Assembly (NCBI RefSeq): GCF_003268025.1
Contig: NZ_QLUW01000001.1
Coordinates: forward strand, 1,860,001 to 1,924,000
Direction: 5' to 3'
Length of the DNA stretch: 64,000 bases
Origin: Paenibacillus montanisoli
GTDB lineage: Bacteria; Bacillota; Bacilli; Paenibacillales; Paenibacillaceae
The position numbers and the translations under genes are program-made. This document shows, piece after piece, positions 1 to 8,280 of the stretch. Below the pieces are notes generated by a model. That model did not search any database. It was not told the origin of the DNA and was given only the letters and a program-made list of their open reading frames with translations. Positions within the stretch are counted from its first letter, which is position 1. The number at the start of each line of letters is the position of its first letter.

Positions 1-1
1 T

Positions 2-877
2 TACGCGAGTGTTGACGAATTATTGGCACAGCCTGATATTAATTTAGTCGTTGTCGTTACGCCGCATAATACGCATGCCGATTTGATCAGGCAGGTGTTG
101 GAAAGCGGGAAGAACTGCGTTGTCGACAAACCGTTCGTCATCCACGCATCCGACGCATGGGCACTGATCGATCTAGCCAAACAAAAAGGCGTTATGTTGT
201 CGATCCATCATAACCGCCGTTGGGATGCGTGGTATGTAACAGCGCAGCATATCATTCAGCAAGGCTTGTTGGGTGATATCTTCAGCGCTGAATGCGACTT
301 TAGCGGCTTCGGACATCCGGGGACGACTTGGCGTTCATTCAAAGAAGCATCCGGCGGAGCTTTCTATGATTGGGGCGCCCATTATATGGACTGGATGCTG
401 GGAATCATCCCCGGGAAAATGAAATCGATCCGCGGCTATGCACAGAAACGGATGTGGCACGATTACTCGAATGAAGACCATCTGGACGTCATGATTCAAT
501 TTGAAAGCGGCGCCGTTGTACACGCTCAATCCTCCAACATCGCGTATGCCCCCAAGCATTCATTCCGCATATTGGGAACGAAGGGGGCAATTGTTTGCAC
601 CAAAGGGGAAGGCCCAGAGGAAGAGAGAATCATTCGACTGTACTCGGAAATAGATGGAGTTCTCGTAGAGACGCAGGTTCCGTTTCTATATCCGTATGGA
701 GAGAAAGCAAGAGATGCAAACTGGAGGAAGTTTTACGATAATATTCTCGATCATTTGACGAATGGAGCGGAGTTAATCGTCAAACCGGAGCAGGTTGCAC
801 GCGTTATCGCTGTTCTCGAAACCGCGACCAAATCGGCCGAAGAAGGACTCGAGCTTCCCGTGCCGTTCGAAAACTAA
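2..877 (+). CDS. Gfo/Idh/MocA family oxidoreductase (5' partial)
   Basis: NAD(P)-dependent sugar oxidoreductase of the Gfo/Idh/MocA family. The frame is open to the left edge, so the N-terminal nucleotide-binding glycine motif is missing. What remains starts in the second half of the Rossmann fold (VVVVTPHNTHADL), followed by CVVDKPF, equivalent to the EKP motif with the catalytic Lys retained and Glu replaced by Asp. GGAFYDWGAHYMDWML follows, matching the conserved GG...D.G.H.iD stretch of the C-terminal beta-sheet domain. A strong terminator follows at 896-939. The TTG at position 23 is internal, not the start. Substrate unknown; the neighbours suggest a sugar or sugar-like polyol. Confidence 0.88.
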   Translation, partial: YASVDELLAQPDINLVVVVTPHNTHADLIRQVLESGKNCVVDKPFVIHASDAWALIDLAKQKGVMLSIHHNRRWDAWYVTAQHIIQQGLLGDIFSAECDFSGFGHPGTTWRSFKEASGGAFYDWGAHYMDWMLGIIPGKMKSIRGYAQKRMWHDYSNEDHLDVMIQFESGAVVHAQSSNIAYAPKHSFRILGTKGAIVCTKGEGPEEERIIRLYSEIDGVLVETQVPFLYPYGEKARDANWRKFYDNILDHLTNGAELIVKPEQVARVIAVLETATKSAEEGLELPVPFEN

Positions 878-895
878 TTTTAATAGTAGACAAGG

Positions 896-939
896 CTGCA
901 AACGGAACGCGTCTATCGGCGCTTCCGTTTGCAGTTTTT
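896..939 (+). terminator. Rho-independent terminator
   Basis: A 12-bp perfect stem (CTGCAAACGGAA / TTCCGTTTGCAG, 896-907 with 923-934) is followed by five T. It closes the left-edge oxidoreductase transcript and lies just before the ribosome site of the next gene. Confidence 0.85.
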
Positions 940-955
940 CGGGAGGAGACCTATC

Positions 956-2092
956 ATGAACGATAACTTTAAAACGAAAGAAGATATTTGCGCACATTTG
1001 GGCGATGATTACGCTCGTTTCTTGGGAGCCATAGTCCCCCCCATCTTCCAGACCTCAATCTTTACCTTATCCGATAATCAAGGCTATGCGTACACGCGGG
1101 GTGCAAACCCCACCACGGAAATCGCCGAGAAGAAAATCGCCGCATTGGAAGAGGGGGAGGAAGCCAGATGCTTTTCTTCTGGAATGGCTGCCATCAGTGC
1201 ATCGATCATGCGGGTATTGAGCAAGGATGGGCATGTGATTTGTCCTTTGAACGCCTATCATCCGACAAGGGTATTTCTTAGTGAATATTTGCAACGCTTC
1301 GGTGTGGAAACCACTTTTGTTTCCGGGACATCCATAGAGGAAATCGAGCAGGCGATTCGGCCGAACACCCAATTAATCTTTTTGGAAAGCCCTGTATCCT
1401 ATGTATTTACCATGCAGGATATGGGAGCCATCGCAGAGCTCGCCAAAGCCCATGGGATCAAGACAATCATTGATAATACATGGGCAACACCGTTATATCA
1501 GAATCCTTTGGCTTTCGGTATCGACATTGTCGTGCATTCCGCCTCCAAATATTTGGGAGGGCACAGTGATATTGTTGCCGGGGTTGCGATTGCCAGCAAG
1601 CAAATGATAGCCGAGCTTACGCAAGAGCGGCTTCTTTACGGGGCTTGTATGGATCCGCATCAATCCTGGCTGCTTCTGCGCGGCTTGCGTACACTTCCCG
1701 TTCGCATGCGTCAGCATCAGGAAAACGCGATGAAGATTGCAACATATCTGGACCAGCATCCTAAAGTCACGCAGGTGTTGCATCCAGGTTTGCCGAGCCA
1801 TCCTCAGTATGAATTGGGACGTAAACAATTGACGGGATACACCGGGTTGTTCGGTTTCTGTCCGACGGGCAGTGCCGACGCCATTATGGAGATGGTGAAC
1901 GGGCTGCGCCACTTTACAAACGCCCCTAGTTGGGGAGGTTTCGAAAGCTTGGTAACGACACCCGGTGTAGGGATGACGGGAGATCAGTCGAAGCTGACCG
2001 GAATCCCGCAAGGGCTTCTGCGGGTTTCCATTGGACTGGAGAACGTTGATACTCTGTTAGAAGATTTAGAGCACGGTCTAAGCAAAATTTGA
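956..2092 (+). CDS. Cystathionine gamma-synthase/lyase family PLP enzyme
   Basis: PLP-dependent enzyme of Cys/Met metabolism fold type I (cystathionine gamma-synthase, gamma-lyase or O-acetylhomoserine sulfhydrylase group), cytosolic, 378 aa. Visible are the substrate/phosphate motif AYTRGANPT (Tyr46, Arg48), SSGMAA (about 75-79), the cofactor Asp173 in IIDNTWATP and the Schiff-base Lys198 in HSASKYLGGHSD. Start ATG 956 is chosen for GGGAGGAG at 941-948; an in-frame ATG at 929 lies inside the preceding terminator. Family members make or break C-S (or C-C) bonds at the gamma or beta carbon. No methionine-pathway gene is adjacent, so a role in the surrounding island is possible but is inference. 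Confidence 0.9.
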   Translation: MNDNFKTKEDICAHLGDDYARFLGAIVPPIFQTSIFTLSDNQGYAYTRGANPTTEIAEKKIAALEEGEEARCFSSGMAAISASIMRVLSKDGHVICPLNAYHPTRVFLSEYLQRFGVETTFVSGTSIEEIEQAIRPNTQLIFLESPVSYVFTMQDMGAIAELAKAHGIKTIIDNTWATPLYQNPLAFGIDIVVHSASKYLGGHSDIVAGVAIASKQMIAELTQERLLYGACMDPHQSWLLLRGLRTLPVRMRQHQENAMKIATYLDQHPKVTQVLHPGLPSHPQYELGRKQLTGYTGLFGFCPTGSADAIMEMVNGLRHFTNAPSWGGFESLVTTPGVGMTGDQSKLTGIPQGLLRVSIGLENVDTLLEDLEHGLSKI

Positions 2093-2168
2093 ATAAAGGC
2101 GAGTCATACAACTGCTGAAATGGAATCTCAACGAATGATCAGGATGAGAGAAAGGAAGGTGCAAAATC

Positions 2169-2984
2169 TTGAGCCGATTCATGATTTCATGTACGACTTG
2201 TTCGTTAAGAGGTTATGGGAGAGACGAAATTCTAAGCACCTTCGAGCATGCCCCCCAAGCAGGCTTTAAGTACTGGGGCCTTGCCGGCCCTCCTTTATGG
2301 ACGCTTGGCGCCGCACGCTGGTTTGACGCGGATAAGGTCCACCGCTACTCCACCCAAAGCGGTTTCGTCGGTTGTACCGAAGCATACGGCCCCTCATTCC
2401 CGACAGATTCCGTCGAGTCGGCGGAGCTGGCTGCGGCAGACGTCGCCCTGATGTTCGACGTAGCCGACGCGGTTCAAGCCCCTCTCGTCGTCATTACAGG
2501 CGGCAAACCAAACGGAGAAACCGGACTGCGGGCGGCCGTCTCCGGCATTCGCCAAATGCTCCCTTTGATTCGAAACAAGCGGGCAAGGCTAGCCCTAGAG
2601 CCGCATTTCGGTTCGCAGTTTCAGACTAGAGCCGATTATGACTACTTGTTCTCGCAAATCGACGATTCTCGCGTAGGGATTACGATCGATACCGGCCACT
2701 TCCATTCGGCCGGCGTGGACTGGAAAGCGATCATCCGCGATTTCGGAAGCAAAATTTACAATATTCATCTCAAGGATCATATCGGTAAACAATCCGTCGA
2801 AATCGGCAAAGGGGAGATCGATCTTCACGGACTGATCGAAGAGCTGCACAAGATCGATTATAAAGGTGCACTGGCTGTGGAAATGGAAGTCGAAGACCCG
2901 CAAAATCTGCCGCAATACTGCAAGCAATCTTATTCTTATATTAGCAAGCTGGTTAAAGAAGTAACAGGAGAGGACGCTTTGTAA
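2169..2984 (+). CDS. TIM-barrel sugar phosphate isomerase/epimerase family protein
   Basis: Xylose-isomerase-like TIM barrel (AP endonuclease 2 family), 271 aa. Metal-site signatures appear in the usual order: LALEPHFGS (Glu), ITIDTGHFHSAG (Asp, His), IYNIHLKDHIG (His, Asp) and a terminal LAVEME Glu. Start is TTG 2169 with GAAAGGAAGG at 2150-2159; ATG 2181 is an alternative. Family members epimerise or isomerise sugars, inosose-type ketopolyols or oxidised glycosides. It lies 76 bp after the PLP enzyme, probably in the same transcript, and is followed by a terminator. Confidence 0.82.
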   Translation: MSRFMISCTTCSLRGYGRDEILSTFEHAPQAGFKYWGLAGPPLWTLGAARWFDADKVHRYSTQSGFVGCTEAYGPSFPTDSVESAELAAADVALMFDVADAVQAPLVVITGGKPNGETGLRAAVSGIRQMLPLIRNKRARLALEPHFGSQFQTRADYDYLFSQIDDSRVGITIDTGHFHSAGVDWKAIIRDFGSKIYNIHLKDHIGKQSVEIGKGEIDLHGLIEELHKIDYKGALAVEMEVEDPQNLPQYCKQSYSYISKLVKEVTGEDAL

Positions 2985-3009
2985 CCGCAGCTTGATGCAT
3001 AAACATGCA

Positions 3010-3045
3010 AAGCCTGCATGCCGATTCGGCGTGCAGGCTTGTTTT
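3010..3045. terminator. Convergent (bidirectional) terminator
   Basis: Stem AAGCCTGCATGCCG paired with CGGCGTGCAGGCTT, then GTTTT. It sits between the convergent isomerase-like gene (+) and the PhyH gene (-) and can serve both. Confidence 0.8.
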
Positions 3046-3062
3046 CATTCGTTTAATGGACC

Positions 3063-3944
3063 TTAACCGCCTATCGGCTCCTTCCACCAATCCAAAGGTC
3101 CGTTCAAATAGGCTTTATCTTCTTCGATCCATTCTTTCCACTTGGCTTCATTGGGTAAAGTAAAGCCGCTATTCGCACGGCTTTTCTCAATTTGTCCATT
3201 AACGCCAAGCAAACGCAAGATACGGCGATCTTTCAGTTCCGCAGCTTTTTGAATCAGCCGCTGAATGTTGGGTCCGTTAAAATTACAAGTAGGTCTATAC
3301 CAAGAATACGTATACATCCCGCCCATTAATATACGATTGACGTTCGAAGTATTGGGAGTGCCCGAATGCAAAATGCCGGAGAATATAATCACATCACCGG
3401 CCTTCAGGGAAAGCAGGACTTCATCCGGATGAGGTTTAAATTGATCTTCCGGATCGATATAAATTTCGTTCCGATGGGATCCGGGAATGACTCGTAATGG
3501 CCCGGTTTCCTCGGTCATATTCTCCAGGTAAGTCAGCGCCAAGGCTTGGCGCGGAATCTGATAGTCCATGCCGTTCGGAGCAAACCCATACATATCGCGA
3601 TGCCATCCACTGACCCTGCCTGCTGAGGTCTCTTTAGGTTGGGGGTGGAATCCATTTAAATTGGCATCGCCTATTTGAACAAACGGTCCCATGACAAGCT
3701 CCAAGAAATCCAAAATGTCAGGGTGTGCGGTCATGGCCAGCATGGTTCTCGGTCTGCGTTCCACCATGTCAGTAATGACGTAAGTGCCTTGTTCGCGGTC
3801 TCCATAAACTTCCTCTCGAACCTGTTGATAGGTTTCCTTCCATTCATCAATTTGTCCTCGATCGAATAGTTGAGGCAATATCGTGAATCCGTCTCTCTTA
3901 AATTGTTCCAAATGCTTCGCGAAATCTATAGTACCAGCCAACAT
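3063..3944 (-). CDS. PhyH-family Fe(II)/2-oxoglutarate dioxygenase (copy 1)
   Basis: Phytanoyl-CoA dioxygenase (PhyH) superfamily non-haem iron oxygenase, 293 aa, complete. The facial triad is intact: WHRD (His115, Asp117) and distal His193 in ILHSGT, with Arg204 in NVNRIL to bind 2-oxoglutarate. Start ATG 3944 has GAAGGAGCT upstream. It is a clear paralogue of the gene at 18670-19554: all four catalytic residues have identical residue numbers (115/117/193/204) and shared stretches include DYQIPRQ and GPLRVIPGSHR. Transcribed away from the module at 4.2 kb, so the intergenic region is divergent. Substrate unknown. Confidence 0.88.
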   Translation of the reverse strand: MLAGTIDFAKHLEQFKRDGFTILPQLFDRGQIDEWKETYQQVREEVYGDREQGTYVITDMVERRPRTMLAMTAHPDILDFLELVMGPFVQIGDANLNGFHPQPKETSAGRVSGWHRDMYGFAPNGMDYQIPRQALALTYLENMTEETGPLRVIPGSHRNEIYIDPEDQFKPHPDEVLLSLKAGDVIIFSGILHSGTPNTSNVNRILMGGMYTYSWYRPTCNFNGPNIQRLIQKAAELKDRRILRLLGVNGQIEKSRANSGFTLPNEAKWKEWIEEDKAYLNGPLDWWKEPIGG

Positions 3945-4198
3945 CTCCCAGCTCCTTCTTTCAAACGTTTTTGATCATAAACGACCAATGAGCATTTGCG
4001 CATCTTCGTCTCTAACAGTACATGTATATAGAGTAATTTCAGATAAATTTGTTTTTTTTCGAGATTTTGTTGGATCATTATAGACCACGGATTTCGGCAA
4101 GTTCATAGCGTGCAGAGTACCACTTTCGGGGAGAGTGGTTAATCCATATGTTCTGAGCTTAGGAAACAAACATCTCAAAAAGCACTAACAAAAAACTG

Positions 4199-4227
4199 TT
4201 GACACCAAATTTGACGCACTATATAAT
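4199..4227 (+). promoter_or_regulatory. Perfect sigma-A promoter, module copy A
   Basis: TTGACA at 4199-4204, a 17-nt spacer, and TATAAT at 4222-4227. The surrounding block of about 120 bp (from CTTAGGAAAC to beyond the palindrome at 4248) is repeated at 10445-10560 with few differences. Downstream lies a decayed solute-binding-protein gene, then the isomerase-like gene at 4750. Confidence 0.85.
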
Positions 4228-4247
4228 TCATTTCAAGATCATTAATT

Positions 4248-4267
4248 AATTCTTTTATAAAAGTATT
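4248..4267. promoter_or_regulatory. Palindromic operator candidate, module copy A
   Basis: AATTCTTTTATAAAAGTATT, 20 nt, one mismatch from a perfect palindrome, about 20 nt after the -10 box. The matching site in copy B (10536-10555) is perfectly symmetric. The position fits a repressor roadblock, possibly for the DeoR protein at 19.6 kb; that pairing is inference. Confidence 0.45.
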
Positions 4268-4437
4268 TTAATTTATGTTAAAAGACCTAGAAGCGTTGCG
4301 TAAAAGTTCTCGATCAACTCTACAGCTAGATCATTTTTACTCTTGATGGTCAGACCCTGCCCCAAACCGTTTTTCTGTCGGAAGTAGGACAGAAATCCCG
4401 CACTTGCTCTTTCCTTCTTCATGTGCATATCGCCTGC

Positions 4438-4581
4438 CTATACCCGAAAGGCGATTTCGACAAAGTCGATTCCACCACATCATACTACAGTGCAACCGGC
4501 AAGCCTTCAGACTATTAGAAAAACTATCAGGACGAACACATTAAGCCGGCAATCAACGGTCTGAAGTATTCGATAATTGAA
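4438..4581 (+). pseudogene. Relic of an LplA-type solute-binding protein gene
   Basis: In one continuous frame the stretch reads YPKGDFDKVDS...YYSATGK, then, after a deletion of about 50 codons and a TAG (4516-4518), YQDEHIKPAIN. Both parts match the C-terminal end of the intact binding protein at 16572-18578 (PKGDFDKQDANKAYYSQTGK and YDEHIKPAID). The 5' part of the gene is gone. This indicates that the promoter at 4199 once drove a second ABC importer. A terminator at 4587-4630 still closes it. Confidence 0.8.
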
Positions 4582-4586
4582 TCAAA

Positions 4587-4630
4587 CAGAAGAAGGAACC
4601 GCTTCAACATAGCTGTTCCTTCTTCTGTTT
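4587..4630 (+). terminator. Rho-independent terminator after the binding-protein relic
   Basis: Stem CAGAAGAAGGAAC / GTTCCTTCTTCTG (4587-4599 with 4615-4627) with a short T tail. It separates the relic from the next operon. The rest of 3945-4749 (804 bp between genes) shows nothing beyond the promoter module, relic and terminator listed here. Confidence 0.75.
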
Positions 4631-4749
4631 ATATGGATTCCAATCACTGGGCTGAAGATCAATTTGACGATGGAAACGGTCGATTTAACGCTTATCGCAG
4701 CAATTATAATTCCCATGAGCATTTCGGGGTTACTAAGGAGAGGGTCAAA

Positions 4750-5514
4750 TTGATCAATCATAAATTGGCTGTAGCGTTATTCACCTTGCGGGACGTGCTG
4801 CCGAACCGGCTTCCAGAAGGACTAAAGAGGCTGAAAGAGATGGGTTGTGTCGGCGTAGAAACCGGGGACTACTTCGGCTACACGGTTGAAGAGATTGCCG
4901 AAATGCTAAAGGAAACCGGCATGAAAATGGTATCCTTACACAGAAGTTTGGAAGATTTCTCCGATCCGGAGTGCTGGGAACGAATAGTCAAGGATGCCCG
5001 TCTGCTGCAAACCGAAATTCTGGTTTTTCCCGGGACCGGGCCGGACTTTACGGTGGAAAGGTACAAAAAACATAAGGAACTGTTGGATGCAACAATCGTA
5101 AAGGCGGCGGAAAACGGTTTTCGGATCATCATGCACAATCATAATTGGGAAGTTAACACTCAAATAGATGGTTCGAATGGGCTGGATTATTTGCTTGGAC
5201 ACGGTAAAGAGGACAGCAAGGCTCTGGCGGAATTCGATATCTATTGGTTGGCCAAAGGCGGTCAAGATCCTCTTGCGTTCATCAGCAAATATCCGAACAG
5301 GGCCCCGATCCTTCATATGAAGGATATGACGGGCGATGAAAGAGGAACGTATGCCGAAGTCGGAAACGGAATTATCGACGTTCCTGCCATTATCGCCTGG
5401 GGTGAGAAAAACGGGGTCGAGTGGTATATGGTTGAGCAGGATGAATGCCCTGGAAATCCTTGGGATAGTGTACAAATGAGCTTGGAATATCTGCAGGGAT
5501 TGAAACTGAAATAA
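4750..5514 (+). CDS. TIM-barrel sugar phosphate isomerase/epimerase family protein
   Basis: Xylose-isomerase-like TIM barrel, 254 aa from TTG 4750 (AAGGAG at 4736-4741). An upstream in-frame ATG at 4633 lies immediately beyond the terminator and has no ribosome site. Motifs: GVETGDYFG (barrel strand 1-2), IIMHNHNWE, AEFDIYWLAKGG, PILHMKDM and WYMVEQDE, the Glu/Asp/His/Glu metal-site series of the family. First gene of a probable operon with the PhyH, dehydrogenase and isomerase genes downstream. Confidence 0.85.
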   Translation: MINHKLAVALFTLRDVLPNRLPEGLKRLKEMGCVGVETGDYFGYTVEEIAEMLKETGMKMVSLHRSLEDFSDPECWERIVKDARLLQTEILVFPGTGPDFTVERYKKHKELLDATIVKAAENGFRIIMHNHNWEVNTQIDGSNGLDYLLGHGKEDSKALAEFDIYWLAKGGQDPLAFISKYPNRAPILHMKDMTGDERGTYAEVGNGIIDVPAIIAWGEKNGVEWYMVEQDECPGNPWDSVQMSLEYLQGLKLK

Positions 5515-5556
5515 ACAAAATACCGCTGAACTTTAATCAATAGGAGCTGATTCAAA

Positions 5557-5649
5557 GTGAAAGAGAAACTAGCGGTAATCCTCGACATTTTATACCCTGT
5601 TCTGACGAAGGAGCGCTCCGTACTGGTCAATACGGTAAAAGGAAAGTGA
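5557..5649 (+). CDS. Small ORF of 30 codons, unknown function
   Basis: GTG start at 5557 with TAGGAGCTG at 5541-5549, ending at TGA 5647-5649, just before the ribosome site of the next PhyH gene. The peptide begins MKEKLAVILDILYPVLTK. It could be a real small protein, a translational-coupling leader, or the 5' remnant of a larger gene. No family recognised. Confidence 0.35.
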   Translation: MKEKLAVILDILYPVLTKERSVLVNTVKGK

Positions 5650-5670
5650 ATTGAGGAAGGAGGAGATTCG

Positions 5671-6405
5671 GTGAATTTGACGCATAGTGATGTAGAGAAA
5701 TATCATCGCGATGGATATTTGCTGGTGGAAAATGTATTCACTCAGCAAGAAGTCGATTATATGCTTCATGAGATCGAGCACGGTGAAAAGGTGTCTGCTT
5801 TGACGGCGGAAATGAGCGATAAGCGGGGAAGGAAGGCGAAGCTGGCCATTTGGGAAGACCTTACAGACGACATCTGGTCGGCCGTTTCTACGTGTCCGCG
5901 AATCGCGAATTCGGTTCGAATTTTACTGGGTGAAGAAATCTCTTTTTATCATGGGAAAGTGATGCTGAAGAAAGCGCACGAAGGAGGTGCGTGGGAGTGG
6001 CATCAGGATTACGGATATTGGTACCCTAGCTTTATGTTTCCGCATATGATCAGCGCTTTTACGGCTCTCGACGAGGCAACTTCCGAGAACGGTTGTTTAA
6101 AGGTGCTGAAGGGCTCTCACAAGCTTGGCCGAATCGACCACGGAATGCTTGGCGGCCAGTTGGGGGCCGACCTTGAACGATTAATGATGGTTGAACAAAC
6201 GTTGGAACAAGTCGAGGTTCAAATGAAGCCAGGCTCCGTACTGTTTTTTCATTGCAACCTGCTGCATGCGTCAGGCCCTAACCTTTCCGATCAACACCGG
6301 CGCTCATTCATTGTCTGTTACAACGCGTTATCCAATCCGTGCACCTTAGACCAGGTGGACAGGAATTGCATACCGGTTCCGGCAGGCAGCGACAAGCTTT
6401 TTTAA
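5671..6405 (+). CDS. PhyH-family Fe(II)/2-oxoglutarate dioxygenase (copy 2)
   Basis: Complete PhyH-family oxygenase, 244 aa, on the short side for this family. Iron ligands WHQD (His111, Asp113) and His199 in NLLHASG; the 2-oxoglutarate Arg is 210 or 211 in DQHRRSF. GTG start at 5671 with AGGAGG at 5658-5663. The SENGCLKVLKGSHK segment is the family's ENG.L.v.pGSHr turn. It sits in a tight operon with the isomerase-like gene before it and the dehydrogenase after it. Confidence 0.88.
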   Translation: MNLTHSDVEKYHRDGYLLVENVFTQQEVDYMLHEIEHGEKVSALTAEMSDKRGRKAKLAIWEDLTDDIWSAVSTCPRIANSVRILLGEEISFYHGKVMLKKAHEGGAWEWHQDYGYWYPSFMFPHMISAFTALDEATSENGCLKVLKGSHKLGRIDHGMLGGQLGADLERLMMVEQTLEQVEVQMKPGSVLFFHCNLLHASGPNLSDQHRRSFIVCYNALSNPCTLDQVDRNCIPVPAGSDKLF

Positions 6406-6449
6406 AGGGATCTTAAAGGATCGAGTAGATGATAAAGGAGGAAGTCAAA

Positions 6450-7433
6450 TTGGAACAACGGATTGTGTTTACCGGAAAACAACAAGTGGAGCTTGAGACG
6501 TATCAACCTGAAGAGGTAGGATCGGGTCAAGTTGGTGTGAAAAGTTATTATTCTTTATTGAGCACCGGAACAGAAAATATTGCGTTTAATCAGGTTTTTG
6601 AGAAAGGGACCCATTGGGCGGGCTGGGTAAAATACCCCTTCTATCCCGGCTATGCGGTTGTAGGGGAAGTCGTAGACATAGGGGAAAATGTAACATCGAT
6701 TCACAAAGGTGATTTGGTCGCTCTACGCAGAGGGCATGGCTCCTATCATATTGTTTCGGAAGAAGAATGTTTCCCGATTCCTTCCGATATGGATGCTAAG
6801 GATGCCACATGGTTCGCTTTGGCGAAGATTACATTCTTGGGAGCTAAAGCCGCGAATTACGGTATGGGCGAAAATATACTGGTTATTGGAGCAGGGCCGG
6901 TTGGGCAAATGACGCTTCGTTGGGCTTACGCGCTTGGAGCGGAGCGCATCATCTCCACTGATTTCTTTGAAGAGAGGCTTACATATTCACGACAAGGCGG
7001 CGCAAGCTTCGTACTGGACCAGCCTGTTACGGATTCCGTTGATCGGATTAAGTCCCATTTTGACGGGAGACTGCCGGATATCGTCATTGATTCGACAGCA
7101 AACCCGAAGGTTCTTAAATCCGCGTTAAGCTTGGTTAAGACGCAAGGTAAAGTTGTCATTATGGGGGATTGCGGAAGATTTTCGGAACAGGAATTGATCA
7201 GCGATGTCGTTACCCGAGGAATTACGATCGTTGGCGCACATGACGGGTTGGCAGTTGGGGAGTGGAACGCGCATCGGATTCATCGTTCATTTTGCAATTA
7301 TGTCCAATCCAAACGCTTTCATCTAGAAGGACTGATCTCGCATGAATTTAGGCCAAACGAGTGTGTCGAAGCTTACCGTACTGCAAACGAAGCCATTCGA
7401 CAAACGATGGGCATTTTATTCAATTGGCGTTAA
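6450..7433 (+). CDS. Medium-chain dehydrogenase (zinc alcohol dehydrogenase superfamily)
   Basis: MDR-superfamily NAD(P)-dependent dehydrogenase, 327 aa. The Rossmann motif VIGAGPVGQ lies around residues 148-156, with the usual GYAVVGEVVDIG N-terminal GroES-like fold. The catalytic-zinc Cys expected near residue 40 is absent (LLSTGTENI there), and no structural four-Cys lobe is seen, so a zinc-free or atypical member is likely. Start TTG 6450 is chosen because AAAGGAGG (6434-6441) is correctly spaced for it. Its position between PhyH and a hydroxypyruvate-isomerase-like gene suggests a sugar alcohol or keto-sugar step. Confidence 0.85.
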   Translation: MEQRIVFTGKQQVELETYQPEEVGSGQVGVKSYYSLLSTGTENIAFNQVFEKGTHWAGWVKYPFYPGYAVVGEVVDIGENVTSIHKGDLVALRRGHGSYHIVSEEECFPIPSDMDAKDATWFALAKITFLGAKAANYGMGENILVIGAGPVGQMTLRWAYALGAERIISTDFFEERLTYSRQGGASFVLDQPVTDSVDRIKSHFDGRLPDIVIDSTANPKVLKSALSLVKTQGKVVIMGDCGRFSEQELISDVVTRGITIVGAHDGLAVGEWNAHRIHRSFCNYVQSKRFHLEGLISHEFRPNECVEAYRTANEAIRQTMGILFNWR

Positions 7434-7470
7434 TTAGGTAGAGCGACTTATTCGAAGGAGTGTGCTCGAC

Positions 7471-8256
7471 GTGATATTTTCCCCTTGTATTGATATTATC
7501 TTTTCTCATCATGACCTTTCCTTCTCGGAAAAAGTACGTAAAGTACATAAACTAGGTTATTCGGCATATGAGTTTTGGAGCTGGACCGATTTGGACTTGA
7601 ATGAAGTAGAAAACGTACAAAACGAATTGGGAATCAAGGCAGCCACTTTTATCGCGAACGCGTCTCCTTTGATTCATCCGAACTACCGTAGTCATTATGA
7701 AGAAGAAGTCATCAGGAGCATTGCTGTAGCTCAACGCCTCGGGACGAAAAACCTGCTGACTCTCACCGGTTGGCAAACCTATGACGAAATTCCGCGGGAA
7801 TCGCAATATCAAAGTATTGTCGAGGGGTTGAAAAGAGTGGCCCCCCATTTAGAACAATCCGGGATCACGATCGTATTGGAATCCTTAAATGAGTTTGATC
7901 ATCCAGGCTATTTTCTGCGTTCCTCTCAAGAAGCTTTCAGTATCATTGACGAGGTGGGAAGCCCGAATATAAAAGTGCTTTTCGATATTTACCACCAGCA
8001 AATTTCCGAAGGCAACCTTACTCCGAATATTATCAATAATCTTGATAAGATCGGTTATTTCCACATTGCCGATCATCCTGGCCGCAACGAACCCGGAACA
8101 GGTGAAATCAATTATCACAATATCCTTCGGGCTATCGAACAGGCTGGTTATACAGGCTTTCTCGGGTTGGAATATAAACCTGAAATGGATCCCGAGCTGA
8201 GCTTACAGACATTTAAAGAGAATTACATCCTAATCTCCAAGTCCAGCTCAAGATGA
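7471..8256 (+). CDS. Hydroxypyruvate isomerase-like TIM-barrel protein
   Basis: TIM-barrel isomerase of the hydroxypyruvate isomerase (Hyi/OtnI) branch, 261 aa. Diagnostic stretches are YEFWSW, VLESLNEFDHPGYFL (Glu), VLFDIYHQQI (Asp, His), FHIADHPGRNEPGTGEINY and FLGLEYKP (Glu). Start is GTG 7471, 11 nt after AAGGAG (7455-7460); GTG 7462 is too close. Known relatives act on hydroxypyruvate or 2-oxo-tetronate-type compounds; the actual substrate is unknown. Operon neighbours are the dehydrogenase (37 bp upstream) and a PhyH gene (24 bp downstream). Confidence 0.86.
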   Translation: MIFSPCIDIIFSHHDLSFSEKVRKVHKLGYSAYEFWSWTDLDLNEVENVQNELGIKAATFIANASPLIHPNYRSHYEEEVIRSIAVAQRLGTKNLLTLTGWQTYDEIPRESQYQSIVEGLKRVAPHLEQSGITIVLESLNEFDHPGYFLRSSQEAFSIIDEVGSPNIKVLFDIYHQQISEGNLTPNIINNLDKIGYFHIADHPGRNEPGTGEINYHNILRAIEQAGYTGFLGLEYKPEMDPELSLQTFKENYILISKSSSR

Positions 8257-8280
8257 ATCCAAATCATTGGAGGGGTATTG

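Noticed and set aside
1493..2011. 172-codon minus-strand frame in the PLP gene
   Set aside because: Antisense shadow; no family features.
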